64,000 nucleotides of DNA from Prorocentrum cordatum (taxonomy: Eukaryota > Sar > Dinophyceae > Prorocentrales > Prorocentraceae): positions 27,410 through 91,409 of the forward strand of contig CAUYUJ010000686.1 of the NCBI GenBank assembly GCA_963575745.1. Direction: 5' to 3'. This document shows, piece after piece, positions 30,205 through 41,029 of this stretch. The stretch's first letter is position 1. Each line of letters opens with the position of its first letter. The notes beneath the pieces are model-generated. The model was not told where the DNA came from. It did no database searches and saw nothing but the letters and a program-made list of their open reading frames with translations. The translations under genes and the position numbers were made by a program.

Positions 30205-33200
30205 ATGCCTGCGTTTGCCTTCCCTACTCAAAAGATGCCCCCTCTGCGCTTGCTTGAGCAGACGCTGCAAATGCCTGAGTGGCCTCAAACGCCGTTGCGC
30301 CGCTCGGCCGGCGAATCATTTGCAGCGCCCGCGTCCCTCCAGGAGCCATCCTCGACTCAGGAGCAGCTCTCGCAGAGCATGAAGGAGAAGCGCCGGCAGC
30401 CAAGCGCGCCGGCACCCAATCTCGCCGGCAGCCAGCGGCTGCCGCGCAGCAGACGATCGGACGCGACGGAGGCGAGCGACGGAGGCGGGGCGCCGGACGA
30501 GGCCAGGGAGGCCGCGGCCCCGCGGAGGCCCCAGGAGGCCTGGGGGGAGCCTGGGAGGGGAGGGACGGCAGTCGCCGACTCCATCGATGCGCTCGAGGGG
30601 GAGGCTGAGGCGCCGAAGCCTGCGACGCCGAAGCACGCCACACAGGCTGCGCCGCCTGTAGTGGAGGTTGCGCCGCCTCCACTGGTGGAAGTGGCGCCCG
30701 CGCCGTTGGACCAGGCCGCTCCGCCGCCGGTGGAGCGCAAGAAGAAGAAGCCGAAGCACGTGCCGATCAAGGTGCAGCCCCAGAAGGAGGAGCCTGTCAG
30801 CCAGGGCGAGGAGACCGACAGCGTCCAGGCCGATGGCAAGGCCAAGAGCAAGGCGAAGGCCAAGCCCAAGGGGAAGGCCAAGGGCAAGGCGAAGACACAC
30901 CCCCCAGGCGAGTCTGCCAGCTCCGTGCCGTCCGCCAGGGGGGACCGCAAATCCTTGAAGGCGCAACAGGGGCCCCTTGGATCAAAGGGGGCCAGGTCTT
31001 CTGGAGCCTCGGACACCGAGAAGGACGCCGCTCGGGCTGGTGAGGCGGATGCGCAAGGCAAGACGGTGGACACAACTGCAGGGGACCACGCCAGTTCCGA
31101 ATCGATGCCGGTGGAGCCCTCCAACGATCCGCAAGAGAGCACCGACGACGACGGAGGCAGGGTAGCAGTCTACCTGTGCAGCTTGCTGTACCCCAGCGCA
31201 GCTGCCAGAGCCCGCGGGCGGGCCGATCTGATGAGGGGTGCCGAGCGGGGCACCGCCGCGCCTCCAAGCGCCCAGCCCGCAGCGGAGCTCACTGCCCCTG
31301 CGCTCCCTGGAGGCAAGGCGGCCGAGGGGCCGGACGCCGCCGCTCCTTGCGGTGCCGAGCCGCCAGTGCCGCCAGCTGCCCCTGCACCACCTGAGGGCCA
31401 GCTTGCCCAGGCGTTGATCGCTGCCGCGCTTCCCCGCGCCGAGCCGGCAACGGAGCCTGCTGCCCCTGCGCCAGCCGAGGACAAGCGTGCCGAGGAGCTT
31501 GATGCCGCCACGCCTGCGAGCGCCGAGCCTGCTCCAGCGGCGGTTGCAGATGAGGCCACGCCAGAGGCTGCGCTTGCAGCGCTCACAGAGGAAGCAACGC
31601 CTGCTGATCCCCCCGCACCAGCAGCTGATGAGGCGAAGCTGGCCGAGGCTGCCACGCCAGCTGCAGAGGAGGCGATGCCCGCTGACACTCCATCGGCCGT
31701 CGCAGAGGAGGCTACGCCAGCGGCCGCACAAGCAGCACCCACCGAGGAGACGAAGCCAGTTGAGGCGGCTGCGCCAGCTGCTGAGAAGACGGAGCCCGCT
31801 GAGGCCGCCGCGCCAGCTGAGGAGGCGAAGCCCGCTGAGGCACCAGTGGCACCAGCAGAAGAGGTGAAACCAGAGGCCGCTCTGGCGGCGACCACGGAGG
31901 CGGCGAAGCCAGCTGGGGCTCCAGAACAGGCCACGCTTGCGACGCCTTCCGAAGAATCGACGCCGGCTGAGCTCCCTGCGCCAGCAGCTGAGGAGGCGAA
32001 GCCAGCTGAGATTGCCGCGCCAGCTGCTGAGGTGAAGCTCTCTGACGCTCCAACGGCAGCTGCAGAGACTGTGTCCAAGGCTACACCAGCAGCACCCACT
32101 GAAGAGACGAAGCTGGGTGAGGATCCCGTGCCAGCTGCTGAGGCGAAGCCCAGTGAGGTTGCCAAGCCCGTTGAGGTCGCCACGCCAGCTGAAGAGACGA
32201 AGCCCACCGAGGCCGCCCTGCCAGCTACCCATCCGCCAGCTGATGAGGCGAATCCGGCTGAGCCCCCAACTGCAATTGCAGAGAAGGCGCAGCCAGAGGC
32301 CGCACCAGCACCGACCACAGAGGAGGCGAAGCCCACCGAGGCTCCTGCGGCACCAACAGAGGAGGCGAAGCCAGAGGCCGCACCAGCGCCGACCACGGAG
32401 GAGGCGAAACCCAGTGAGGCTCCCGCGGCAGCTGCTGAGGAGGCGAAGCCCGCTGAGGCTCCCGCGGCAGCAGCTGAGGAGGCGAAACCTGCCGAGGCTG
32501 CCGCGGCAGCTGCAGAGGAGGCGAAGCCGGAAGCCGCACCAGCACCGACCGCTGATGAGGCGAAGCCCGCTGAGGCTCCCGCGGCAGCAGCTGAGGAGAG
32601 GAAGCTGGCCGAGGCCGCCGCGCCTGCAGCAGAGGAGGCGAAGCTGGAAGCCGCACCAGCGCCGACCACGGAGGAGGCGAAGCCCGCCGAGGCTCCCGCC
32701 GCTGCTGAGGAGGCGAAGCCAGCCGAGGCCGCCGCGCCTGCAGCAGAGGAGGCGAAGCCGGAAGCCGCTCCAGAGCCGACCACGGAGGAGGCGAAGCCCG
32801 CTGAGGCTGCCGCGGCAGCAGCTGAGGAGGCGAAACCAGCCGAGGCTGCCGCGGCAGCTGCAGAGGAGGCGAGGCCCGATGCCGCTCCAGAGCCGACCGC
32901 CGAAGAGGCAACGTCCGCTGAGGCCCCAGCGGCATCCATTGAGGAGGCGAAGCCAGCCGAGGCCTCCGCGCCTGCTTCAGAGGGTGCGGAGCTGGAAGCC
33001 GCACCAGCGCCGACCACAGAGGAGGCGAAGCCCGCCGAGGCTCCCGCCGCTGCTGAGGAGGCGAAGCCAGCCGAGGCTGCCGCGGCAGCTGCAGAGGAGG
33101 CGAGGCCCGATGCCGCTCCAGAGCCGACCGCCGAAGAGGCAACGTCCGCTGAGGCCCCAGCGGCATCCATTGAGGAGGCGAAGCCAGCCGAGGCCTCCGC

Positions 33201-34206
33201 GCCTGCTTCAGAGGGTGCGGAGCTGGAAGCCGCACCAGCGCCGACCACAGAGGAGGCGAAGCCCGCCGAGGCTCCCGCCGCTGCTGAGGAGGCGAAGCCA
33301 GCCGAGGCTGCCGCGCCAGCAGCTGAGGAGGCGAAGCCCGAAGCCGCACCGGCACAGACCACAGAGGAGGCGGAGCCCGCCGAGGCTCCCGCCGCTGCTG
33401 AGGAGGCGAAGCCAGCCGAGGCTGCCGCGTCAGCAGCTGAGGAGGCGAAGCCCGAAGCCGCACCAGCACAGACCACGGAGGAGGCGAAGCCCGCTGAGGC
33501 TCCCGCGGCAGCAGCCGAGGAGGCGAGGCCAGAGGCACCGATCGCTGGGGAGGCGAGGCCCGCTGGGTCGCTGGTTTCACCCGAGCCAGCCCCGCAGCAG
33601 GGTTCTGCCGCCCCGGAGGCTGAGGAGGATGTCGAGTCTGTCGCGTCTCTGCAGTCCCGACGTCACCTCTCGGCAGGCCCTGCATCCGCGATTTCGATGG
33701 ACGGCAGCGACTTTGGTCGGTCGATTGTCGAGTACAATGTTGTGTCAGACATGATCGGTGATTCGATGGCGAGTGCCACACGCGGCTACATCCAAGAGGA
33801 CGACGCTGAGTCGGTGTTGGAATCTCGGAGGTCCAGCTCTTTCACCCTAGCTCTCCACACGATGCTGCCCTCGACTCCCATGATGAGCGCACCGGCTTCG
33901 ACACTGGGACTGGAGGACCAGTCGGCGGAGAAGCAGCCACCAGCTTCCGCGAGCGAGAGGTCCTCCGCCGCGCAGCCCGCAGGTGCCCCGCCGCCAGCGG
34001 CAGCCCAGAGCTCCTCTGACGCGCAGGTGCCAGTGCCCGCAGAGGTCGGCGGGCGCAAGCTACACACCGACGCAGGCCCTGGCCAGACCCACTGTGTTCG
34101 GGGCTGGCGCGGAGGTCCCGCCTGGCTTGGGGCCATTAGCCAGGGGTGCCTCCACAGCCGACCCCACGGTGGAGAAATCGCATCACCCGCAAGAGCGCGA
34201 AGATGA
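30205..34206 (+). CDS. Large Ala/Pro/Glu/Lys-repeat protein or exon
   Basis: Open for over 1,330 codons from the first ATG at 30205. Residues about 1-330 are polar with Lys/Ala runs (KAKSKAKAKPKGKAKGKAK). Residues about 330-440 are Ala/Pro-rich. About 440-1120 is a degenerate repeat of the type EEAKPAEAPAAAAEEAKPEA, over thirty EEAKP-like units. The C-terminal part has Ser/Arg patches (SRRSSS, SERSSAAQ) and mixed sequence. It contains a recent 77-codon duplication. The repeat keeps frame despite many third-position changes, which argues for selection as protein; charge and composition suggest a disordered, soluble scaffold. No domain recognised. A frame change near 34050 leads to equally good sequence (LARGASTADPTVEKS), so the true end may be a splice or frameshift there, and the 37.8-38.9 kb exon may belong to the same gene. 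Confidence 0.55.
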   Translation: MPAFAFPTQKMPPLRLLEQTLQMPEWPQTPLRRSAGESFAAPASLQEPSSTQEQLSQSMKEKRRQPSAPAPNLAGSQRLPRSRRSDATEASDGGGAPDEAREAAAPRRPQEAWGEPGRGGTAVADSIDALEGEAEAPKPATPKHATQAAPPVVEVAPPPLVEVAPAPLDQAAPPPVERKKKKPKHVPIKVQPQKEEPVSQGEETDSVQADGKAKSKAKAKPKGKAKGKAKTHPPGESASSVPSARGDRKSLKAQQGPLGSKGARSSGASDTEKDAARAGEADAQGKTVDTTAGDHASSESMPVEPSNDPQESTDDDGGRVAVYLCSLLYPSAAARARGRADLMRGAERGTAAPPSAQPAAELTAPALPGGKAAEGPDAAAPCGAEPPVPPAAPAPPEGQLAQALIAAALPRAEPATEPAAPAPAEDKRAEELDAATPASAEPAPAAVADEATPEAALAALTEEATPADPPAPAADEAKLAEAATPAAEEAMPADTPSAVAEEATPAAAQAAPTEETKPVEAAAPAAEKTEPAEAAAPAEEAKPAEAPVAPAEEVKPEAALAATTEAAKPAGAPEQATLATPSEESTPAELPAPAAEEAKPAEIAAPAAEVKLSDAPTAAAETVSKATPAAPTEETKLGEDPVPAAEAKPSEVAKPVEVATPAEETKPTEAALPATHPPADEANPAEPPTAIAEKAQPEAAPAPTTEEAKPTEAPAAPTEEAKPEAAPAPTTEEAKPSEAPAAAAEEAKPAEAPAAAAEEAKPAEAAAAAAEEAKPEAAPAPTADEAKPAEAPAAAAEERKLAEAAAPAAEEAKLEAAPAPTTEEAKPAEAPAAAEEAKPAEAAAPAAEEAKPEAAPEPTTEEAKPAEAAAAAAEEAKPAEAAAAAAEEARPDAAPEPTAEEATSAEAPAASIEEAKPAEASAPASEGAELEAAPAPTTEEAKPAEAPAAAEEAKPAEAAAAAAEEARPDAAPEPTAEEATSAEAPAASIEEAKPAEASAPASEGAELEAAPAPTTEEAKPAEAPAAAEEAKPAEAAAPAAEEAKPEAAPAQTTEEAEPAEAPAAAEEAKPAEAAASAAEEAKPEAAPAQTTEEAKPAEAPAAAAEEARPEAPIAGEARPAGSLVSPEPAPQQGSAAPEAEEDVESVASLQSRRHLSAGPASAISMDGSDFGRSIVEYNVVSDMIGDSMASATRGYIQEDDAESVLESRRSSSFTLALHTMLPSTPMMSAPASTLGLEDQSAEKQPPASASERSSAAQPAGAPPPAAAQSSSDAQVPVPAEVGGRKLHTDAGPGQTHCVRGWRGGPAWLGAISQGCLHSRPHGGEIASPARARR
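32840..33310 (+). repeat. 231-bp in-frame tandem duplication within the large ORF
   Basis: GAGGCCCGATGCCGCTCC-type landmarks recur at 32871 and 33102, 231 bp (77 codons) apart, with no difference that I could see between the copies. Confidence 0.8.
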
Positions 34207-34345
34207 CCAGGGTGCGCGCTTCGCGCGGCGCGAAGCGCGAAGCTGGGCGACCCAGGGGATGCCTCCGCAGCAGACGCCACGGTGGAGGAACCGCCCTTCC
34301 AGCCGGGTGCCCGTCTGGAGCACTTCTTCTGCTCAAGCCGTGGGC

Positions 34346-34815
<470 letters not shown>

Positions 34816-35138
34816 CGGGGGCGCCTCGAGGCGCTCGTGCCAATTCGGAGATGGACCCCCCGGTCGTCCTGCCCCGAGATCTCCTCAATCGTGCACTGGG
34901 CTGCGGGCTGATCCGGGCCCAGGGCGGGCCTCACCGGGTCTCGTGTCGGTGTGCAGCCAGCATCCCTCATGGGAGGTGCCGGTGGCTGACGATGCGGGCA
35001 AGGGAAGCGCGGACCCCTCCGCAGCAGCGCTGCAGGTGCATCTCCTACCCCGCATTCTCCTCCGTCTCCTCATCATTCTATCTGCTCCTCTCCTTCTCAT
35101 CCTTCCACCACCACCTCCTCTTCATTCTTCCTTCCCCT

Positions 35139-35174
35139 GCTCCTCCTCCTCATCATCATCATCATCATCATCAG

Positions 35175-35268
<94 letters not shown>

Positions 35269-35270
35269 GG
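35139..35270. repeat. (ATC)n microsatellite
   Basis: Pure CAT/ATC repeat of about 130 bp. Confidence 0.95.
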
Positions 35271-35419
35271 GCCAAATATGCGAGCAATCGGCTTGGACTT
35301 CGCTGTCCGCTGTGCAGCCCTGGTGTGCGACTCTACTTGTCCCTGCGATTACAGTAAACACATCGGCGACGGGCGACCAGGATGCTGTTCGTCAGGGGTC
35401 CCTGAGTAGGACAAGGAGG

Positions 35420-36590
35420 AAGATGGTGATGATGATGATGATGATGATGAGGAGGAGGAGGAGGAGGAGGAGGAGGAGGAGAAGGAGGAGGAGGAGGAGG
35501 AGGAGGAGGAGTTGGAGGATGAGGAGGAGGAGGAAGGAGAAGGAGAGGAGGAGGAGGAGGAGAAGGAGGAGGAGAAGAAGGAGGAGGAGGAGAAGAAGAA
35601 GAAAGAGGAGGAGGAGGAGGAGGATATATGGATGAGAGATGAGGCAGAGATGATGAGGAAATGAGGAGAGGAAGAGGAGGATGATGATCATGATGAGGAG
35701 GAGGGAGGAGGAGGAAGGAGAAGGAGAAGAAGGAGGAGAAGGAGGAGGAGGAGAAGGAGGCGGAGGAGAAGGAGGAGGCGGAGGAGGAGAAGAAGGAGGC
35801 GGAGTGAGTTGGAGGGAGTTGGAGGAGGAGGAGGAAAGAGACGGAGGAGGAGGAGGAGGAGAAGGAGGAGGAGGAGAAGTAGGAGGAGGAGTAGAAGAAG
35901 CAGGAGGAGGACGGAGGATCGGAGGAGGAGATAGGAGGAGGAGATAGGGAGGAAGGAGATAGGAGGAGGATAGGAGGAGGAGGAGGAGGAGGAGAAGAGT
36001 TGGAGGAGGAGGAGGCGGAAGGAGGAGGAGGGAGAAGTAGGAGGAGGAGAAGAGGAGAGGAGAAGTGAGGAGGAGGAGGAGGAGAAGAAGGAGGAGGCGA
36101 GGAGATATGAGGATGAGGGAGATGAGGAGATGAGGATGAGGAAAATGAGGAGGAGGAAGAGGAGGATGAGGGGGAGGAGGAGGGAGAAGGAGGAGGCGAG
36201 GAGGAGACGAGGAGGACAGAGGCAGGAGGAGGAGGAGAAGGAGGAGGAGAGGGCGGAGAAGGAGGAGGGGGAAAAGAGGAGTGGAGGAGGACGAGGAGGA
36301 GGAGGAGAAGGAGAGTAGGAGGAGGAGGAGGAGGAGGAGGAGGAGGAGGAGGGAGGAAGAGGATGAGGAGGAGGACGGAGGGGACGAGGAGGAGCGAGAA
36401 GGAGCGGTGCGAAGAGGATGAGGAGGAGGACGGAGGAGGAGGAGGAGAGGAAAGAGGAGAGGAAGGAGAAGAAGAAGGAGGAAGAGGGCGAGGAGGAATA
36501 TGGCGAGGTTGGCCAGGGGGGGGAGAAGGAGGAGCCGGAGGACGAGGAGGGCGCGGAGGACGAGGAGGAGGGCTTCGAGGATGTGCCTGC
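35420..36590 (+). repeat. Polypurine (GGA/GAG)n tract, about 1.2 kb
   Basis: Almost entirely purine on the plus strand for more than 1.1 kb, with few pyrimidine interruptions, mostly T. The 500-codon minus-strand Leu/Pro/Ser ORF is a repeat translation. The last part (about 36480-36660) could be the Glu-rich start of an exon reading EDVPAELLLRRGLLADQIST. Confidence 0.9.
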
Positions 36591-36671
36591 AGAGCTCCTT
36601 CTTAGAAGGGGTTTGCTCGCAGATCAGATCTCCACGCTCGCCCTGGCTGGCGAACCGGATGGTTTTCGCAC

Positions 36672-36785
36672 GTGTCTGCCCTCCTCCTCCTCCTCTTCCT
36701 CCTCCTCCTTCTCTCCTCCTCCTCCTCTCCTCCTCTCCTCCTCCTCCTCCTCCTTCCTCCTCCTCTCCTCCTCCTCCCCCGGCGG
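36672..36785 (+). repeat. Polypyrimidine (TCC)n tract
   Basis: CCTCCT repeats lie about 80 bp after the polypurine tract on the same strand and are complementary to it. Confidence 0.9.
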
Positions 36786-37089
36786 CCCCGCCGCCTCTTT
36801 CGCCCGTGGGCACGCGGACTGCAGAGGGCCCCGCTGGCACTGTCACACAAGCGTAGGGCAGGTTTGGGGGGGCCCCCCCCCCCCCCTCCCCCATCCTTCC
36901 CCCTCCTCCTCTCGCTCATACGTGTTTTTCGTTCGAATCCCGACTCGGCCTTGGGTTTCGAAACTCGCATGGCGGCTGCGCATGCGAGAATCAAGGCCAA
37001 GGAAGGAGGCCGCCAGAGCTGGCGCTTTGTCCTCAGGATCGAGTGGCAAACCCCGCCCCTCGCCCCGCTTGTCACAGTCAGATCGAGCA

Positions 37090-37840
37090 TCTCTCTCTCT
37101 CTCTCTCTGACGCTGTGGTTTTAGCTATGTGGCAGGTACCTTTTGTGGCCATACAGTGAAACAGTCCCCCTCCTGGCTGGCTAATAGAAAAGCAGGAGAT
37201 GCTTCCAGGGGCCTTCAGGAGCTGCAGGGGAGGTCTCCAGGAGCTCCCCCCGGAAGATTCGCCCTGAGGAGCTTGTCCAGGGAGCTCCCAATGCGTTCCT
37301 CCAGGTGCCTCCTCGTCCTGCTCATTCACATCCCCGTCGCCCCCCTCCAGGGGCTGCCGTTTCGTTTGCCGACCATCGGTGGGCTGTTGTTGCCACGGCT
37401 GGGCGCGGCCCAAAAGCTAGCCCGGATAGTGCCCAGGAACAGGCCAAGGCGATTTTGAGCGGACTCTGGCTCGGGGGGGCCATACGGACTAGTGAGCGAC
37501 GCAGGAAAGCGGGCCCATCCGCGCCGACATTTGCGCGTAAGCTTCCCGCGTAAGGTCGCGCGTGATGCCGCGCTGGCGGCCCGCGTAAGCCGCCGCGTAT
37601 GGTCGCTACAGTCGGGGCCCTGAAGAAGGAACCCTTTTCGTTGGGGAGGGGCTCCGTGTTCCTTGATTGCTTCACAGTTTGCCTTGGGTTTTGCTTTGGC
37701 TTTCGATCGAAAATCTAAGTCCAACTTATGGATCTAAGGGGCCTCGTTCCTTATTTAGGGTTCCTTGGGTCAACGCTCCGACTGTATGCCATCTCGCGTG
37801 AGGCCCGTTTTTGATCGTCGCCCAAGTGGGCGGCGCGGCA
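37090..37840. other. No confident gene
   Basis: A (TC)n at 37089-37108, then GGAGCTCC- and CCAGGAGCT-rich sequence with short ORFs on both strands. It may include intron or 5' part of the following exon. Confidence 0.3.
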
Positions 37841-37841
37841 G

Positions 37842-38894
37842 GTGGACGTCGGGATGCGCCCTGCGAGCGAGGTGTCCTCCGTGGCAGGCGGGCAGCCCGA
37901 GGTCGCGAGCAGGAAGTCCTCGGCGACGCAGGCCGCGGGCGAGCCGCCGGAGGCTGCAAGCAGCAAGTCTTCGGCGGCGCTGCCCGCAGCGAGGAAGACG
38001 TCCTCGGCAGTGCCGCCGCTGGACCTGCAGGCGCGAGCCGGAAGCCGGAGGTCTTCGGCCGCGCAGGGCGAGGCGCCCCCCGCCGGCGAAGGCCTCCACG
38101 ACGAGCAGGCAGAAGGTCCGGTAGCGCAGCCGATGCCGATGGACGGGCAGGCACGCGCTGCGAGCAGCAGGTCCTCGCTGGCACAGCCGCAGGACGAGGG
38201 GGCCTCCGAGGCACCGCGGGGCGTGGAGCTGCTTGCCGCCAGCGTGGTCTCGGCGGCGGTGCTGCCGCTCGATGCGCAGGCGGGGCAGCACGCAGACGTC
38301 GACAGGCTCTCCGCCACCGATGCGTCCGCCGCGGAGGGCGAGAAGCCGGAGGTGGCAACCAGGGGCGCCTCAGAGGTGCAGCCTGCGGGCGAGCAGGCGC
38401 GGCCCGCCAGCAGGGGCTCCTCGGGCGCGCGGGCGGTCCCTGCCGCCGGCGAGGGCGCCTCGAGGGCGCAGCCGACCGAGGAAGAGCCGACCGCAGCGAG
38501 CAAGGCGACCTCGGCAGTGCTGCCTCTGGACTTGTCCGCGGCACGAGGGGCGAGCGAGGGGGCCTCGGCTCTTGCGGGGAGGCCGCCCGCGCCGGCCTCG
38601 AGGGAGGCGGCGATGATGCGGACACTGAAGACGAACTCCGGCGCCACGAAGCAGGAGGTCGCCAGCTTCGCGCAGTCCCTCACGAGCTCCATCTTCAAGA
38701 ACACGCACAAGAGCGTGGCGAGCCGCGCCCGCAGCACCGGCAGCTCTGTCCACGGCGCGGGCGCGCGCCCCCCGCGCCCCGACGCCGCGCCGTCCTCCTC
38801 CTCGTACAGCCCGCCGCCCGTGAGCTCCCGGCCTCCCAGCGCCCGGCGTCGCGCCGCGGCAGCAATCGAGGCCGTGCCAGACGACCACCAGTAG
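37842..38894 (+). CDS. Ser/Ala/Arg-rich repeat protein, probably a 3'-terminal exon
   Basis: 350 codons ending in TAG. It carries repeated phrases of the form SRRSSAAQ / SSRSSLAQ and (T/V)SAVLPLDL.AR at about residues 55, 135 and 245, separated by Gly/Glu/Pro-rich spacers. A less repetitive end (about residues 275-320, KTNSGATKQEVASFAQSLTS) suggests a short folded helix. Frame and period-three character are preserved throughout. The phrases resemble SERSSAAQ in the ORF ending at 34206, so the two may be one gene with microsatellite-filled introns. No domain recognised; the true start is uncertain because the ORF may begin at a splice acceptor. Confidence 0.5.
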   Translation: MDVGMRPASEVSSVAGGQPEVASRKSSATQAAGEPPEAASSKSSAALPAARKTSSAVPPLDLQARAGSRRSSAAQGEAPPAGEGLHDEQAEGPVAQPMPMDGQARAASSRSSLAQPQDEGASEAPRGVELLAASVVSAAVLPLDAQAGQHADVDRLSATDASAAEGEKPEVATRGASEVQPAGEQARPASRGSSGARAVPAAGEGASRAQPTEEEPTAASKATSAVLPLDLSAARGASEGASALAGRPPAPASREAAMMRTLKTNSGATKQEVASFAQSLTSSIFKNTHKSVASRARSTGSSVHGAGARPPRPDAAPSSSSYSPPPVSSRPPSARRRAAAAIEAVPDDHQ

Positions 38895-39019
38895 CTCTTC
38901 ATTGCCTGGGGAAGTCAGGTCTGGTCGGGAAGGGCGTTCGAACTGCCAGTTCATCATGTGGCGCGCTCCAAGAAAAGGGCCCCACCGTCGAGGATAGATA
39001 GAAGGAGTCGTCATCTCTC

Positions 39020-39130
39020 CCTCGGCGGCAGGCGGCGGAAGGGCGGCAGAAGGTCAGCGGAAGTAGAACGAGGCTGCCTCCGCCGGCGGAAGCTGGCGGA
39101 ATGCGACGCAGGTAGAAGAGGCGCCCCCAA
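39020..39130. repeat. CGGCGGAAG repeat, one of an inverted pair
   Basis: GGCGGAAGGGCGGCAGAAGG, AACGAGGCTGCCTCCGCC and GGCGGAAGCTGGCGG match, inverted, the block at 40675-40790. Confidence 0.6.
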
Positions 39131-39134
39131 GAGA

Positions 39135-39280
39135 TGAAAACTCAGGAGGGGGAAAAAACACACAGACACAACTGATCGTCGATTCCCCCGAAAATCTAGG
39201 AAACCATGGGAAGTGGGGGGGAAGCCAGAAACCCAGAAAATATGGGAAAGTATGGGGAACCCTGTTCCCAGACCCCCGAC
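39135..39280. repeat. AT-rich 165-bp dispersed repeat, copy 1
   Basis: AAAAACACACAGACACAACT, GATCGTCGATTC, AAGTGGGGGGGAAG and CCCAGAAAATATGGG. Other copies are at 39735-39900 (same strand) and 41030-41165 and 42485-42640 (opposite strand). Confidence 0.7.
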
Positions 39281-39450
39281 GTCATGATTTTTTCATGACG
39301 TCGACCCCCCGAGGTCTCGACCCATTGCCCTGGACCGGTTTTTCGTCCTGAGTCGTTTTTTGACGGTCCCGAGGGCCGGTAAGGGCCCCCAAAGGCCAAA
39401 AAGAATGAAAAACCTCCCGTCGTGATTTTTTCATGACTCGAGGGGGTCTG
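39280..39450 (-). repeat. Double-hairpin dispersed repeat, copy 1
   Basis: Two inverted repeats about 130 bp apart: one with arms CGACGTCATGA around a T-run (39285-39312) and one reading CGTCGTGATTTTTTCATGAC (39419-39438). Between them are CGTTTTTTGACGG and AGGGCCGGTAAGGGCCC words. The same layout occurs at 48960-49140 and 49865-50055. Confidence 0.7.
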
Positions 39451-39621
39451 GGTTGTTTGTATATTTCCTCGTGTGTCCCGGGGCCCCTTCGAATGACGTG
39501 GCTGGGCTCGGGGTGCGAGGCCGCCGGTGTGAAAGGGCCCGCGCTCCGAGGGGTCGAGGAGCGGAGGAGCGGAAGGTCCGCGGGGGGCTCGGCGGAGGCC
39601 ACACTCGGGCCGGACGAAAGG

Positions 39622-39726
39622 AGGAGGAGGAGGAGGAGGAGGAGGAGGAGGAGGAGGAGGAGGAGGAGGAGGGAGGAGGAGGAGGAGGAGGAGGAGGAGG
39701 AGGAGGAGGAGGAGGAGGAGGAGGAG
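39622..39726. repeat. (GGA)n microsatellite
   Basis: GAG/GGA tract inside a block of dispersed repeats. Confidence 0.9.
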
Positions 39727-39734
39727 GGCCAGAC

Positions 39735-39900
39735 GAAAGTCAGGAGGGAAAAAAACACACAGGCACAATTAATCGTCGATTCTCCAGAAAATATGGGAAA
39801 ATATGGGAAGTGGGGGGGAAGACAAAAACCCAGAAAATATGTGGAAATATGGGGACTATTTTTATTTGTGTGTATGTATTTGTGTGTCTTAATTTCCCTT
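39735..39900. repeat. AT-rich 165-bp dispersed repeat, copy 2
   Basis: GGCACAATTAATCGTCGATT, AAATATGGGAAGTGGGGGGG and a 3' ATTTGTGTGTATGTATTTGT. Confidence 0.7.
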
Positions 39901-40095
39901 TAGAAAGGGGGGGATTGGGAAAGGGGGGGTACGACATTTGCTGCATGCAGCTGGTTTCGGCCTCGCCGAGGGGCCCATTCCTCGATGCATCGTCGCCTCC
40001 GGCGCCGGGAGGCGCCAGGAAGATCAGCTGCGTGAGCTGATTCTCAAGCCCCCCTTCGCTATCCCCCCCCTTCGCCCGACCCGAAACACCAGGTC

Positions 40096-40253
40096 TAGGT
40101 CGGACATGTCCTCCTACGGGCCGATCTTGGACGGAAAAGTAAGAGCATCCCAGAAATGTTCCAGAAAAAGCCAAAGATAGTCGAAACATCGTCCCCGAAG
40201 GATGTTTTGACGATTTTTGAGCCTTCCTCCTGCAGAGGGACATGCCCGACTTA
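40096..40253. mobile_element. MITE family M1, copy 1, with target duplication
   Basis: The left end is TAGGTCGGACATGTCCTCCT and the right end the complement of TAAGTCGGGCATGTCCCTCT. Inverted ends extend about 45 bp. ACACCAGGTC flanks both sides (40086-40095 and 40254-40263), a likely 9-10-bp target duplication. The core is AT-richer and carries no ORF. Copy 2 is at 50172-50367. Confidence 0.75.
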
Positions 40254-40674
40254 ACACCAGGTCGGACACGCCGACGGAAGTTGGCGGACGCAGAACAAGC
40301 CCCTCCGACAGAGGGAGGCGCTTGGGCGCTCAAGGGCTCCTTGGGGCGCCCACAGGTGCGCCGGCATGATGGCGTCTCACGGGCCTAGGCCGCAAGGATA
40401 CCCTGCTCCCTGGCGGCCGGCCGGCGCGAGGACGCGACAATTCCAGAAACCATGACCCCAAAAACCGAGTATTTTCTTTGGGTGGAGGGCAAAGGGTGAA
40501 ATCTGAAATGCCGTTTCGATGGATTTTCGAGGCTTGAGTCTGCAAGAGGGGAATCACAAGACGGATTGGTTTTCGAGGTGCACATGCCCCTTATGGATTT
40601 CACCCTGATCCCTCCACCCTGAGAAAAAGATCAGAAAAAGGTTGTCATCTCTGGGAGGCGTTTTTGTTTTAACT

Positions 40675-40790
40675 TCCAGCGCCTCCCGCCGGCCTTCCGC
40701 CGGCTTCCGCCGGCGGGTGCGGCCTCGTTTTGCTTCCGCCGACGTTCCGCCGCCTTCCGCCGAGGAAGCAGGGGTCGGCCTGAAATTTGT
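40675..40790. repeat. CTTCCGCCGG repeat, inverted partner of 39.0 kb
   Basis: GCCTTCCGCCGGCTTCCGCC, GCGGCCTCGTTTTGCTTCCG and GCCGCCTTCCGCCG are the reverse complement of the 39020-39130 block. Confidence 0.6.
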
Positions 40791-40804
40791 TTTTGGAATG
40801 AGAC

Positions 40805-40870
40805 AAACAGCATAAGCATAATTTTTCGACGGTGCAGGCGGACCGTCGAAAGTTTATGTTTGTGCCGTTC
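40805..40870. repeat. Short inverted repeat
   Basis: TTTCGACGGT and ACCGTCGAAA (40824-40851) form perfect 10-bp arms with an 8-nt loop. Weaker pairing of CATAAGCATAA with TTATGTTTGTG extends the arms. Confidence 0.65.
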
Positions 40871-41029
40871 TTTCTTGCTCTAGCGTTTGGCGATTTCGTG
40901 GGCCGTCGCCGTGTCGACTTCGCTCCGCCGTACAGGCGGATCGAAGACAAGACGAGGGAAAGCGAACACAAAACGGGAACGAGAGGCACTGCTTGGGCCG
41001 AACCCTGCACTGAAAAGTCTGCATGAAGG

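Noticed and set aside
31170-33476. 768-codon minus-strand Ala/Ser/Gly ORF antisense to the EEAKP repeat
   Set aside because: Mirror of the sense repeat; the sense frame shows protein-like third-position variation and non-repetitive flanks.
35392-36894. 500-codon minus-strand Leu/Ser/Pro ORF
   Set aside because: Translation of the polypurine/polypyrimidine tract.
36925-36955. GTTCGAATCCCG resembling a tRNA T-arm
   Set aside because: The bases around it do not pair and no A box precedes it.
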